Assembly (NCBI GenBank): GCA_041690675.1
Contig: JAWLGU010000024.1
Location: forward strand, 1-51,328
Direction: 5' to 3'
Length of the DNA: 51,328 nt
Source: UBA7803 sp041690675
GTDB taxonomy: Bacteria; Pseudomonadota; Gammaproteobacteria; Pseudomonadales; Azotimanducaceae
Positions 26,420 through 37,131 of this stretch are shown piece after piece. The position numbers were made by a program, and so were the translations under genes. Within the stretch, counting starts at the first letter, position 1. Every line of letters begins with the position of its first letter. The notes beneath the pieces were generated by a model. That model was not told where the DNA came from. It saw nothing but the letters and a program-made list of their open reading frames with translations, and searched no databases.

Positions 26420-27456
26420 GGCAATGACCGTCCGTTGCTTCGATTGGATGCCGCCGCCGTCGCGCGGTCGCCGTTCGCCACGGCCCCGGCTCGAAACGCC
26501 GCGGCAACCCGGGAGGAGCGCTTCCAGTCGTCCTGCCCGGCGAAATAGCGGATCGTCCGGGTGAGACCTTCCCGCAGCGGCACCGACGGCGCCCAGCCGA
26601 GTTCCCGGCGCGCGCGCGTGATGTCGGGCCTTCGCCGCACGGGATCGTCCTCCGGAAACGGCCAGTGCTCGATGGCGGAGCGGCTCCGGGTCAGCTCGAT
26701 CACCAGCTCTGCCAGCTCCAGCACGCTCACCTCGTGCGGGTTGCCGAGATTGATGGGGCCATGGTGGGCGTCGTTCATGCAGCGCAACACCCCGGTCACC
26801 AGATCGTCGATGTACTGGAAGCTGCGGGTCTGCCGGCCCTCCCCGTACACTTCCAGCGGACGCCCCGCGAGCGCGCTGGTGACGAAGTTGCTCACCACCC
26901 GGCCGTCTTCCGGGTCCATCCTCGGACCGTAGGTGTTGAATATGCGGACGATGCAGCTACGCAGCCCGAGACGCCGGTGATAGGTGCTGACCAGGCACTC
27001 GGCGTATCGTTTGGCTTCGTCGTACACGCTGCGCGGGCCGATGGGATTGACGTTGCCCCAGTAGGTCTCGCGCTGCGGGTGCACCTCCGCGTCGCCGTAC
27101 ACTTCGCTGGTGCTGGCCAGGACGAAGCGCGCCTCGTTGGCGCACGCCAGATCCAGCAGGCGATGGGTGCCCGCGCTGTTGATCCGGAGCGTCTGCAGCG
27201 GATAGGCCTGGTATTTCGGCGGTGACGCGGGGCTGGCGAAATGCAGGATGGCGTCCCAGCGCTCGTCCGGCAGCGGCACGTCGCAGGCGTCGCCCTGCAC
27301 GAAGCGGAAATTCTCGACCTCGAGCAGGTGCTCGATGTTTTCCCTGCGGCCGGTTATGAGATTGTCCACCCCGGTGACGCGACAGCCGGCTTCGACCAGG
27401 CGATCGCACAGGTGACTCCCCACGAACCCCGCTGCCCCGGTCAACAATACATTCAT
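26416..27456 (-). CDS. UDP-glucuronate decarboxylase-like (UDP-xylose synthase)
   Basis: Extended SDR of 346 residues. It starts MNVLLTGAAGFVGSH and contains LASTSEVYGDAEVHPQRE, then YWGNVNPIGPRSVYDEAKR with catalytic Tyr145/Lys149, the classic signature of UXS enzymes that convert UDP-glucuronate to UDP-xylose. The Thr/Ser-Glu of TSE is in place for decarboxylation. A low-complexity tail of about 35 residues (Ala-, Asn- and Arg-rich) follows the fold and is not part of the family. No UDP-glucose dehydrogenase is in the window, so UDP-glucuronate must come from elsewhere. ATGA overlaps at both ends place it third in the operon. Confidence 0.88.
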   Translation of the reverse strand: MNVLLTGAAGFVGSHLCDRLVEAGCRVTGVDNLITGRRENIEHLLEVENFRFVQGDACDVPLPDERWDAILHFASPASPPKYQAYPLQTLRINSAGTHRLLDLACANEARFVLASTSEVYGDAEVHPQRETYWGNVNPIGPRSVYDEAKRYAECLVSTYHRRLGLRSCIVRIFNTYGPRMDPEDGRVVSNFVTSALAGRPLEVYGEGRQTRSFQYIDDLVTGVLRCMNDAHHGPINLGNPHEVSVLELAELVIELTRSRSAIEHWPFPEDDPVRRRPDITRARRELGWAPSVPLREGLTRTIRYFAGQDDWKRSSRVAAAFRAGAVANGDRATAAASNRSNGRSLP

Positions 27457-28526
27457 CGATAACGCTCCCGTTCTACCGGATTGATGACGGATACCGACGC
27501 AGGACCTTTCGTCCCCGGCCTGTGAAACTGGGCCGGGCGCCCCGCGGCGTAAGCTGCATCCAGCAAGGCTGCGGTGTGGCGCACGCCCGGCGGCTCCACG
27601 TATCCGGCGCCGGCCTGAATGCGACGCAGCCAGCGGGCCAACGGCCCGGCTTGCCAGCGGTCGTCGTCGTCGGCGGCCAGCGCATCGGACCAGGTACCGA
27701 AGTGACGCCACAGGTCGAAATGAAAGAACGAGCCGTCGCGGTTCGCGAGCTCCAGGGTCCCGTTGTCGCCGTAGATCGTGAGCTTTACACGTGCATCCGT
27801 GCCGGTGGAGGCGTCCCACGACGTCACCAGACGCGCCTCGGCGTCGTCCTCCAGCAGCAGGTCGACGCGGGCGAAATCCTCCACCTCGTCTCCATCTAGC
27901 GGGCGCCCGCCGCACCGCAGATCGACGTTGCGCACCGTCGCGCACTGGTCGCTGGTCCAGAGAATCAGATCCATCAGGTGAATCCCCAGATCCATCAACG
28001 CCCCGCCCCCCGCGAGCCTGCGCTCGGCGGACCAGAGCGCGCTGGGGCGGTAGGCGTTGTGAAAGCAGGCTTCCAGGTAGAACGGGCGCCCCACGGTGGC
28101 GAGATCGAGCTGCTCGCGCAACGCCACGGCAGAGCGCAAGTGGCGGTAACAGAGGTCGCACTCCAGCGGCAGGTCCCGCGCCGCCGCCACATCCAGCACG
28201 TGCCGGGTTTCCGCAGCCGTCACCCCCAGAGGCTTCTGCACGAAGACGGGCAGTCCCCGCTCCAGCAGCGCCACGGCCTGCGTCGCATGCAGTGCGCTGG
28301 GCGTGGAAATCATCACGCCATCGACCCAGCCGGGATCCAGCCGATCGGGATCCGTCACCACCTCGGCGTCGCCTGCCCAGGTCCTCGTCTTCTCACGGGC
28401 CTCCGCCGACGGGTCCACCAGGGCCACCACCCGGACCAGTTCGTCTCGGGCGATCTGCCGAAGCCGGTTGCCGGCGATCCAGCCGCAACCCATCACCGCC
28501 AATCGTACGCGCTCCGCATGGCTCAT
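27453..28526 (-). CDS. Gfo/Idh/MocA family oxidoreductase
   Basis: NAD(P)-dependent sugar dehydrogenase-like protein of 357 residues. The N-terminal Rossmann loop is VMGCGWIAGNR, and the family's EKP motif is present as QKPLG (Lys98, Gln97 replacing Glu). The C-terminal alpha/beta domain carries GGGALMDLGIHLMDLILW, the usual histidine-bearing segment. It is coupled by ATGA to the zinc dehydrogenase before it and the UXS-like gene after it. Such proteins oxidise or epimerise sugar or inositol hydroxyls; the exact reaction here is unknown. Confidence 0.87.
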   Translation of the reverse strand: MSHAERVRLAVMGCGWIAGNRLRQIARDELVRVVALVDPSAEAREKTRTWAGDAEVVTDPDRLDPGWVDGVMISTPSALHATQAVALLERGLPVFVQKPLGVTAAETRHVLDVAAARDLPLECDLCYRHLRSAVALREQLDLATVGRPFYLEACFHNAYRPSALWSAERRLAGGGALMDLGIHLMDLILWTSDQCATVRNVDLRCGGRPLDGDEVEDFARVDLLLEDDAEARLVTSWDASTGTDARVKLTIYGDNGTLELANRDGSFFHFDLWRHFGTWSDALAADDDDRWQAGPLARWLRRIQAGAGYVEPPGVRHTAALLDAAYAAGRPAQFHRPGTKGPASVSVINPVERERYR

Positions 28527-29527
28527 GAGCGGACTCGCTCCGTTGTTCGTCCTGTCAGCACTGCGGCTTTAACGAATCCGGGGGGACGCTTTGCAGCATG
28601 ACCGAGCGCAGCGTTCAGCGACTCGAGGGGGAAGCGATGGGTGATCAGCCGGGCCCAACTCGGGTCCGCTGCCAGTGCCCGTGCCGCCCGCTCCATGCCG
28701 CGGCGAACGCGGTCACGGCTACGCTCGTGGGCGTTGACGACGTCGATTCCCTTCCAGTTCCACTGCTGCAGATCGACCTCGCGCTTGCCATCCTGGTGAT
28801 ACCCCGCGATCACCAGTCGACCGGCTTCGGCGACCAGATCCCCGGCGATGTCGAGCGGTGCCTGGTGTCCGGTGCATTCGATCACGCGGACGCAGCCTCG
28901 CCCGCCGGTCAGCGCGAGGACCTCTTCACGCGCCCGCTCACGCACCTGTTCCTGAGACTCACCGGCCAGTGCGACAATCGATTCTACGCCCGAGCGAGCG
29001 GCTTCCCTTCTGGCGCTCGGGTTTCCCGACAAGGCGATCACCCGGGCTCCGGCCCGGGCCGCCAGTCGGGAAACGCCCAGGCCAATGAACCCCAGACCGA
29101 TCACGGCGGTCCAATGGCCCGCTTCGACGGCGGCCCGCTCGATTACGTTGAACAAGCACCCGAACGGCTCCACGGGGGCAACGCTCAGTTCGTCCGGCAG
29201 CCGGATCAGATCGCCCACCGCAACCACGTCGTATTCCGCGTAAGCGCGATTCGACAGAACGGCCACTCGCTGGCCCAGCCAGCTCTCTTCCGCGACAGTA
29301 CCTACGGCGTCCACGCGGCCCCAGCCTTCGTGACCCAACTCCCCGGGAGCGAGTGGATAGCGGAACCAGGGACGGCCGGACCAGGCCGGCAGATTGGATG
29401 CACATACGCCGCAGCCTTCTAGCTCGACGCGGACCTGCCCTTCGCCCGGCTCCGGGCGTGGGACACGGACCACTTCGAAGCGGCCCGGCTCGATCAGCTG
29501 TGCCGCTGCCATGACCGCGGGACGCAC
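28523..29527 (-). CDS. Zinc-binding alcohol dehydrogenase (MDR), no structural-zinc lobe
   Basis: Medium-chain dehydrogenase/reductase of 334 residues. Catalytic-zinc ligand candidates are Cys42 (GCGVCASNLPAW) and His66/Glu67 (ELGHEGWG); the Rossmann loop is VIGLGFIGLGVSRLA. The four-cysteine lobe of classical alcohol dehydrogenases is absent. The GTG at 29527 has AGGAGG six bases upstream and is preferred over the ATG at 29512. It is the first gene of the ten-gene minus-strand operon and is followed at once by the Gfo/Idh/MocA gene. Fused proteins combining these two domains in this order exist in polysaccharide clusters. Its promoter must lie in the spacer that contains the third scaffold gap. 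Confidence 0.87.
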   Translation of the reverse strand: MRPAVMAAAQLIEPGRFEVVRVPRPEPGEGQVRVELEGCGVCASNLPAWSGRPWFRYPLAPGELGHEGWGRVDAVGTVAEESWLGQRVAVLSNRAYAEYDVVAVGDLIRLPDELSVAPVEPFGCLFNVIERAAVEAGHWTAVIGLGFIGLGVSRLAARAGARVIALSGNPSARREAARSGVESIVALAGESQEQVRERAREEVLALTGGRGCVRVIECTGHQAPLDIAGDLVAEAGRLVIAGYHQDGKREVDLQQWNWKGIDVVNAHERSRDRVRRGMERAARALAADPSWARLITHRFPLESLNAALGHAAKRPPGFVKAAVLTGRTTERVRS

Positions 29528-29701
29528 GTTCGTCCTCCTCGGCAGGGCCAGATCGTCATTCACTCGCACGCTTGTGTCTCGTCTGACCGTACGTTCAACG
29601 GGATGACTGCAGGAGCTGTGCCAACTGGAGGGTGGTCCTCGAGCCCGCGGGATTCCCGGCCTTCGACGTTGGTCTCGCCCGCTTCTGTCCGACAGCATCA
29701 T

Positions 29702-29831
29702 CTACCCGCCCATGACNNNNNNNNNNNNNNNNNNNNNNNNNNNNNNNNNNNNNNNNNNNNNNNNNNNNNNNNNNNNNNNNNNNNNNNNNNNNNNNNNNNN
29801 NNNNNNNNNNNNNNNNCTACCCGCCCATGAC
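29702..29831. other. Scaffold gap flanked by identical 15-mers
   Basis: Positions 29717-29816 are 100 N. The 15 bases before them (29702-29716) and the 15 after (29817-29831) are identical, CTACCCGCCCATGAC. This is what two overlapping contig ends look like when they are not merged, so the real gap may be zero, or may be one copy of a direct repeat. Confidence 0.9.
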
Positions 29832-29931
29832 GCTCGGGGGAGTCGTCGTCACTGGAGCTCCCACGGCCGCCGGTCGATGAAGATCCCACCCAGGTCCGGA
29901 ATCCGCCGGCGACGAAATTTTTTCCGCTCGA

Positions 29932-29948
29932 GACAACCTCGACTTGTC
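29932..29948. promoter_or_regulatory. Possible operator: GACAA-N7-TTGTC
   Basis: Perfect five-base inverted repeat within the A+T-rich part of the spacer upstream of the glycan operon. The arm spacing is suitable for a dimeric regulator. No regulator gene is nearby, and a match of this length could be chance. Confidence 0.3.
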
Positions 29949-30211
29949 AGTTTTTCACCGGAACGTCGCTCTGCCGACGCTGTGCGATCGCCCAGGCCGG
30001 CCGAACCCCCGGCCGAGGGTGCCGGCGATATGCGACACCGAGCCTCACGATCCGACAGGTCAACGCACGGGAACGTCACCCCTCAGCCGGATCGTTGGGG
30101 CCGAGACGCAGTCGATCCGCACTGCAGCAGCGGCTTTCCGGGTGCGCGCGCAGCTCTGAGACGGCAGGCTACCGGCGCAGGGTATCGGTTCCGAAGAATC
30201 GGCCCGGCGGA

Positions 30212-30231
30212 TGCATGACCCGTTGCATGAC
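30212..30231. repeat. Direct repeat TGCATGAC, two copies
   Basis: TGCATGAC at 30212-30219 and 30224-30231, start to start 12 bp, about one helical turn, in the spacer upstream of the FGase-like gene. It could be a regulator half-site pair. Confidence 0.35.
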
Positions 30232-30429
30232 AGGCGGCGCTGGCGGCGCCCAGGGGGCCCTCGGCAACGGCGGCGTCCGACAGTAGCCGCGCAAGCGCCC
30301 GCGCGCAGCGCCGTGCGGGATGGCTGCGCTCGTGTGCGCCATCGCGCAAATTACAAGCACCCGGCAAAGATTGCACCGCGGCCGCCCGACGCCCACGCCT
30401 CGGTGCAGCGCGCCCCAAACCCCCACCCT

Positions 30430-30445
30430 TGGCTCGCATCCTGCA
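30430..30445 (+). promoter_or_regulatory. Possible sigma-54 (-24/-12) promoter
   Basis: TGGCTCGCATCCTGCA matches the sigma-54 pattern TGGCACG-N4-TTGCA, with the invariant GG (30431-30432) and GC (30443-30444) ten bases apart. Transcription would start near 30456, leaving a leader of about 43 nt before the ATG at 30499. A glutamate-related hydrolase under nitrogen control would make sense, but the match is imperfect and only inferred. Confidence 0.35.
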
Positions 30446-30498
30446 GCCGCGAAACCATGAGTCATCGAGAGCTTCACCCCTCCCCGTGGGAGATCCGC

Positions 30499-31245
30499 AT
30501 GTCCCCCGGACCGGTGGTGACCGCTGCCGTGCATGCGGGTCACGACGTCCGGCCCGAGCTTCGGCGGTGGATGGCCATCTCCGAAGACGACCGCCGACGC
30601 AACGAAGATCCGCTGACGGATTTCTGGCTCGCCCTGGGTGACACGACCATCCGCGTGAACCGTTCCCGCTTCGAGGTGGATCTCGACCGGCCGCGGGATC
30701 TTGCGGTACCGGAGAATGCGGAGCCTGCCGGGCTACGCGTCTGGAATCTCCAGCCTCCACCCCGGGTTCTGCAGGGAAGCCTCGATCTGCACGACCGCTT
30801 CTACGCCAGCGTCCGGGGCATCGTCGATGGCCTGGTGGACGACTGGGGTGCGATCCTCGTGCTGGACGTCCGCAGCCGGGCCGCGCAGTTGCTCGGGGGC
30901 GCGGAGCGCGCGACTCACCCGGAAGTGATGCTCGGCACCAGCGCTCTGGATCGGCAGCGATTCGGGCGCCTGGCCGAGCGGTTCGCGCATTCCCTCCGGG
31001 AGTGCACCCTGGGGGATCAGCCGGTGGCCGTGGGTGCCTTGGTCCCTGCAGAAGGCAACGGCTACTTCACCCGCTGGCTCCATGCGGCCTACGGGGGTCG
31101 GGTCTGCACGATCTCCGTGGCGTTCAGCAATTGCTTCAGCGATCCCTGGGACGGCACCGCAGATCTGACGGCCATTCACCAGCGCCGGGCGGGGCTGGCG
31201 CACGCCATTCTGGCGGCCCGCGAGGAGCTGGACCGCTGCGTCTGA
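30499..31245 (+). CDS. N-formylglutamate amidohydrolase-like protein
   Basis: Member of the FGase family (HutG-type metal-dependent amidohydrolases), 248 residues. The N-terminus PVVTAAVHAGHDVRPEL and the following ISEDDRRRNEDPLTDFW and VNRSRFEVDLDRPRD match the family's conserved blocks, which include metal-ligand and substrate-arginine positions. The ATG at 30499 has GGGAG six bases upstream and starts just before the first conserved block; an ATG at 30457 is possible but lacks a ribosome site. Family members hydrolyse N-formylglutamate in histidine breakdown, but no hut genes are present. Many relatives sit near peptide ligases instead, so the substrate is open. Convergent with the P450 gene. 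Confidence 0.8.
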   Translation: MSPGPVVTAAVHAGHDVRPELRRWMAISEDDRRRNEDPLTDFWLALGDTTIRVNRSRFEVDLDRPRDLAVPENAEPAGLRVWNLQPPPRVLQGSLDLHDRFYASVRGIVDGLVDDWGAILVLDVRSRAAQLLGGAERATHPEVMLGTSALDRQRFGRLAERFAHSLRECTLGDQPVAVGALVPAEGNGYFTRWLHAAYGGRVCTISVAFSNCFSDPWDGTADLTAIHQRRAGLAHAILAAREELDRCV

Positions 31246-31266
31246 CGACGCGCGTGGAGGGGCGTT

Positions 31267-32589
31267 TCAAATATCGGCGACACCGCGTTCAGCCACGCCT
31301 GGATCTGAGCCGACTGCCCGCTCCGCGCCGGAAACGATCCGCATGCCGCTGCGCGGCAACGTCGGTATTCGCCGCAGGCTGTAGCCGAGGTCCTGCTCCG
31401 GCACGCGATAGTTCAGATCGAGCAGAAAGCGCACCGTGGTCTTCATGAGCTCGATGGTGATCCACTCGCCGGCGCAGCGGTGGTGAAGGTAGTGATCACC
31501 CGCGCCCTGGGGGATGAAGGTGTACGGATCCTGCGGACCGGCGGCGAAGCGCTGGGGGCGGAAGTCCTCCGGGTCGCTCCAGATTCGGGGATCCCGATTG
31601 GTGCCGTAGACATCCAGCAGCACCCGGCGGCCCGGTTCGAAGCGGTAGTCCCGCCAGGTGAACGGCGTCCGCACCACGGCGGCGACGAAGGGAAAGAAGG
31701 GGTAGTAGCGCCGCACCTCGTGCACGAATTCGGTGAGCGACCCGTCGTCGCCGCCCCTCAGGCGCAACCGCGTCTCCGGGAAGCGGTGCAGCGCCAGCGC
31801 CGCGAACACCACGTACGTGGCCACGAGCACCGTGGGCCTCAGCAGGTTCAGCATCTCCACCGCCGCCACCTGCGGCGCCAGCGGCTCGCCAGCAGGCTCG
31901 CGATGAGCCGCGATGCGCGCCAGCGCCGAGGCCGGGTCCGGGCTCGAGCTCGAGCTCGAGCTCGAGCTCGCGGTGAGCGTGCCGTCCCGGACCTGCTGCA
32001 CCAGGGTCGCCTGCCAGCGCTCCGCCAGCCACCTGGCCCGGTGCCCCTGCCAGTGACCCCACGCGAGGTCCGTGCTGCGCGCTACCATGCTGTCCAACTG
32101 CCGGGCCCGGCGCGCCACGTCCTCGGCCGGCAGCGGCACGCCGGCCCACGCGCACACCGCTCGGCACAGCACCTGCTGCGCCACGTCGAAGAGAACCACC
32201 GGCTCCCCCGCCCGCCATCCCTCGGCGGCGGCACGCCAGCCGGCGTCCACGCCGGCAGACAAGGCGGCGATGCGGTCGCGGGTCATGAGCTCCATGAACA
32301 TGCGCTTGCGGTGACGGTGGGCCTCGCCGTCCAGGTTCTGAACGCCGCCGCGCCCCACGAGCACGTTGCGCACCCAGCCCGGCATGGCGCCCTGGCGCTG
32401 CATCAGCTCGCCGTCGTAGACGCGGCGGGCACCCTCGGCGCCCACCAAACACACCGTCCTGCGGCCGAGCAGCCGGGTTTCGAAGGCATCGGTCTCCAGG
32501 CGGCGACAGCGGTTGCCGATGAAGGCGTAGCCCTCGCGCAGCAACGCGACGGTGCTGTCCAGGCTGTCCTCCCGCGGCAGTCCCGTCAC
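31267..32589 (-). CDS. Cytochrome P450, CYP152 fatty-acid peroxygenase
   Basis: Heme-thiolate enzyme of 440 residues that uses H2O2 to hydroxylate fatty acids at the alpha or beta carbon. Diagnostic CYP152 features: Arg251-Pro252 in LLRPTVLVATYV (binds the substrate carboxylate in place of the usual acid-alcohol pair), FVHEVRRYYPFFPFVAA, and the heme ligand Cys372 in HHRCAGEWITIELMK. The position that is His in the decarboxylase OleT and Gln in P450-BSbeta reads GGVQNLDG (Gln84), so hydroxylation rather than decarboxylation is expected. A run of nine serines (208-216) is an insert outside the conserved core. The GTG at 32589 overlaps the upstream dehydrogenase stop as GTGA. Confidence 0.93.
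   Translation of the reverse strand: MTGLPREDSLDSTVALLREGYAFIGNRCRRLETDAFETRLLGRRTVCLVGAEGARRVYDGELMQRQGAMPGWVRNVLVGRGGVQNLDGEAHRHRKRMFMELMTRDRIAALSAGVDAGWRAAAEGWRAGEPVVLFDVAQQVLCRAVCAWAGVPLPAEDVARRARQLDSMVARSTDLAWGHWQGHRARWLAERWQATLVQQVRDGTLTASSSSSSSSSPDPASALARIAAHREPAGEPLAPQVAAVEMLNLLRPTVLVATYVVFAALALHRFPETRLRLRGGDDGSLTEFVHEVRRYYPFFPFVAAVVRTPFTWRDYRFEPGRRVLLDVYGTNRDPRIWSDPEDFRPQRFAAGPQDPYTFIPQGAGDHYLHHRCAGEWITIELMKTTVRFLLDLNYRVPEQDLGYSLRRIPTLPRSGMRIVSGAERAVGSDPGVAERGVADI
31942..31970. repeat. Hexanucleotide microsatellite inside the P450 gene
   Basis: The palindromic 6-mer GCTCGA is repeated nearly five times and encodes nine serines through alternating AGC and TCG codons. In-frame changes of one unit would add or remove two serines without breaking the gene. 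Confidence 0.9.
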
Positions 32590-33770
32590 GGCTGCAGCAC
32601 GACCTTGATGGCGCCATCCTGCTTCTTCTGAAAGATCTCGTACCCGTGGGGCGCCTGATCCAGGGGCAGCCGGTGGGTTGCCAGGTCCTCCACGCCCAGC
32701 GGGTCGGCGCTGTCCGTGAGATACGGCATTAGGTGGTCCGTCCACCGCTTCACGTTGGCCTGGCCCATGCGGACCTGCACCTGCTTGTCGAACATCTGCA
32801 TCATGGGCAACGGATCCGCCATGCCGCCATAGACGCCGATCACCGATATGGTGCCGCCGCGGCGCACCGCGTCCACGGCGGTGAGCAGTGCCGTCAGCCG
32901 GTCCACGCCGGCCTTCTCCACCATCAGCTGGCCCGCCTTTTTCGGCATCAGCGACGCCATGTGCTGCGCGAACTTCGCGAGCGGCGCGCCGTGTGCTTCC
33001 ATGCCCACCGCGTCGATCACCGCATCGGTGCCGCGCCCGCCGGTCATTTCGCGGATAACGTCCCCGACACCGTCGTCGGCGTCACCCGCATCCAGCACCT
33101 CGATGCCGTGACGCAGCGCCATGGCACGCCGTTCCGCCACGGGTTCCACGGCGATCACCCGCGCACCCCGCTCGCGAGCCACGCGCGCGCACATCTGCCC
33201 GATGGGTCCGAGCCCGAGCACCGTGACGCTGCCGCCGTCGGGAATGTCCGCATACTCCACCGCCTGCCAGGCCGTGGGCAGCACGTCGGAGAGATACAGG
33301 AACCGCTCGTCCGGCGGGCCTTCGGGGACCTTGATGGGGCCGTAGTGAGCCTGGGGCACCCGCAGATATTCCGCCTGCCCGCCGGCAACGCGACCGTACA
33401 GCTTGGTGTAGCCGAGGAGCGCGGCGCCCGTGCCGAACTCGTGCACCTGGGTGGTCTCGCACTGGGACTGCAGCCCCTGGCCGCACATGAAGCAGTGGCC
33501 GCAGCTCACGTTGAAGGGGATGACCACCCGGTCTCCCGGCTTCACAGCCTCCACATCCGCGCCCACCTCCTGGACGATGCCCATGGGCTCGTGTCCGAGG
33601 ATGTCGCCGGGTTCGAGAAACGGCCCGAACACTTCGTAGAGATGCAGGTCGGAGCCGCAGATGGCGGTGCTGGTGATCCGGACGATTGCGTCGGTGGACG
33701 CCTGAATCCGCGGGTCGGGAACGGTCTCGACCCGTACGTCCCGCTTGCCGTTCCACACCAATGCCTTCAT
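32586..33770 (-). CDS. Zinc-dependent alcohol/formaldehyde dehydrogenase (MDR)
   Basis: Medium-chain dehydrogenase of 394 residues. Catalytic zinc: Cys38 in AICGSDLH and His60/Glu61 in GHEPMG. Structural zinc: C90, C93, C96 and C104, with the classical spacing. The NAD loop is VLGLGPIGQMCARVA. The insert around residues 255-300 (AHGAPLAKFAQHMASLMPKK) is typical of the glutathione-independent formaldehyde dehydrogenase-like group. It starts at an ATG with a GGGAG site. It is coupled by GTGA to the P450 gene, which suggests that it oxidises the hydroxylated product or a related aldehyde. It begins 64 bp after the trehalose operon and may be read through from it. Confidence 0.88.
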   Translation of the reverse strand: MKALVWNGKRDVRVETVPDPRIQASTDAIVRITSTAICGSDLHLYEVFGPFLEPGDILGHEPMGIVQEVGADVEAVKPGDRVVIPFNVSCGHCFMCGQGLQSQCETTQVHEFGTGAALLGYTKLYGRVAGGQAEYLRVPQAHYGPIKVPEGPPDERFLYLSDVLPTAWQAVEYADIPDGGSVTVLGLGPIGQMCARVARERGARVIAVEPVAERRAMALRHGIEVLDAGDADDGVGDVIREMTGGRGTDAVIDAVGMEAHGAPLAKFAQHMASLMPKKAGQLMVEKAGVDRLTALLTAVDAVRRGGTISVIGVYGGMADPLPMMQMFDKQVQVRMGQANVKRWTDHLMPYLTDSADPLGVEDLATHRLPLDQAPHGYEIFQKKQDGAIKVVLQP

Positions 33771-33834
33771 GAATCGCTCCCGATGATCGAATGTCGGGGC
33801 GGAGCAATATGCGTGCCTCGCTGGACCGATTCCC

Positions 33835-37107
<3,273 letters not shown>

Positions 37108-37131
37108 TTTCGTCCCTCTCGCCTCGCACCC

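Larger units (their letters stand above)
29832..30428. other. Intergenic region without a convincing gene
   Basis: About 600 bp between the divergent zinc dehydrogenase operon and the FGase-like gene. Reading frames here have neither ribosome sites nor recognisable similarity. The stretch 29911-29956 is locally A+T-rich and holds a short inverted repeat (29932-29948); a GGCCGG/CCGGCC hairpin without T-run lies at 29995-30014. It is the likely home of promoters in both directions. Confidence 0.6.

Noticed and set aside
29995..30014. Rho-independent terminator
   Set aside because: GGCCGG/CCGGCC stem has only six pairs and no T-run on either strand.
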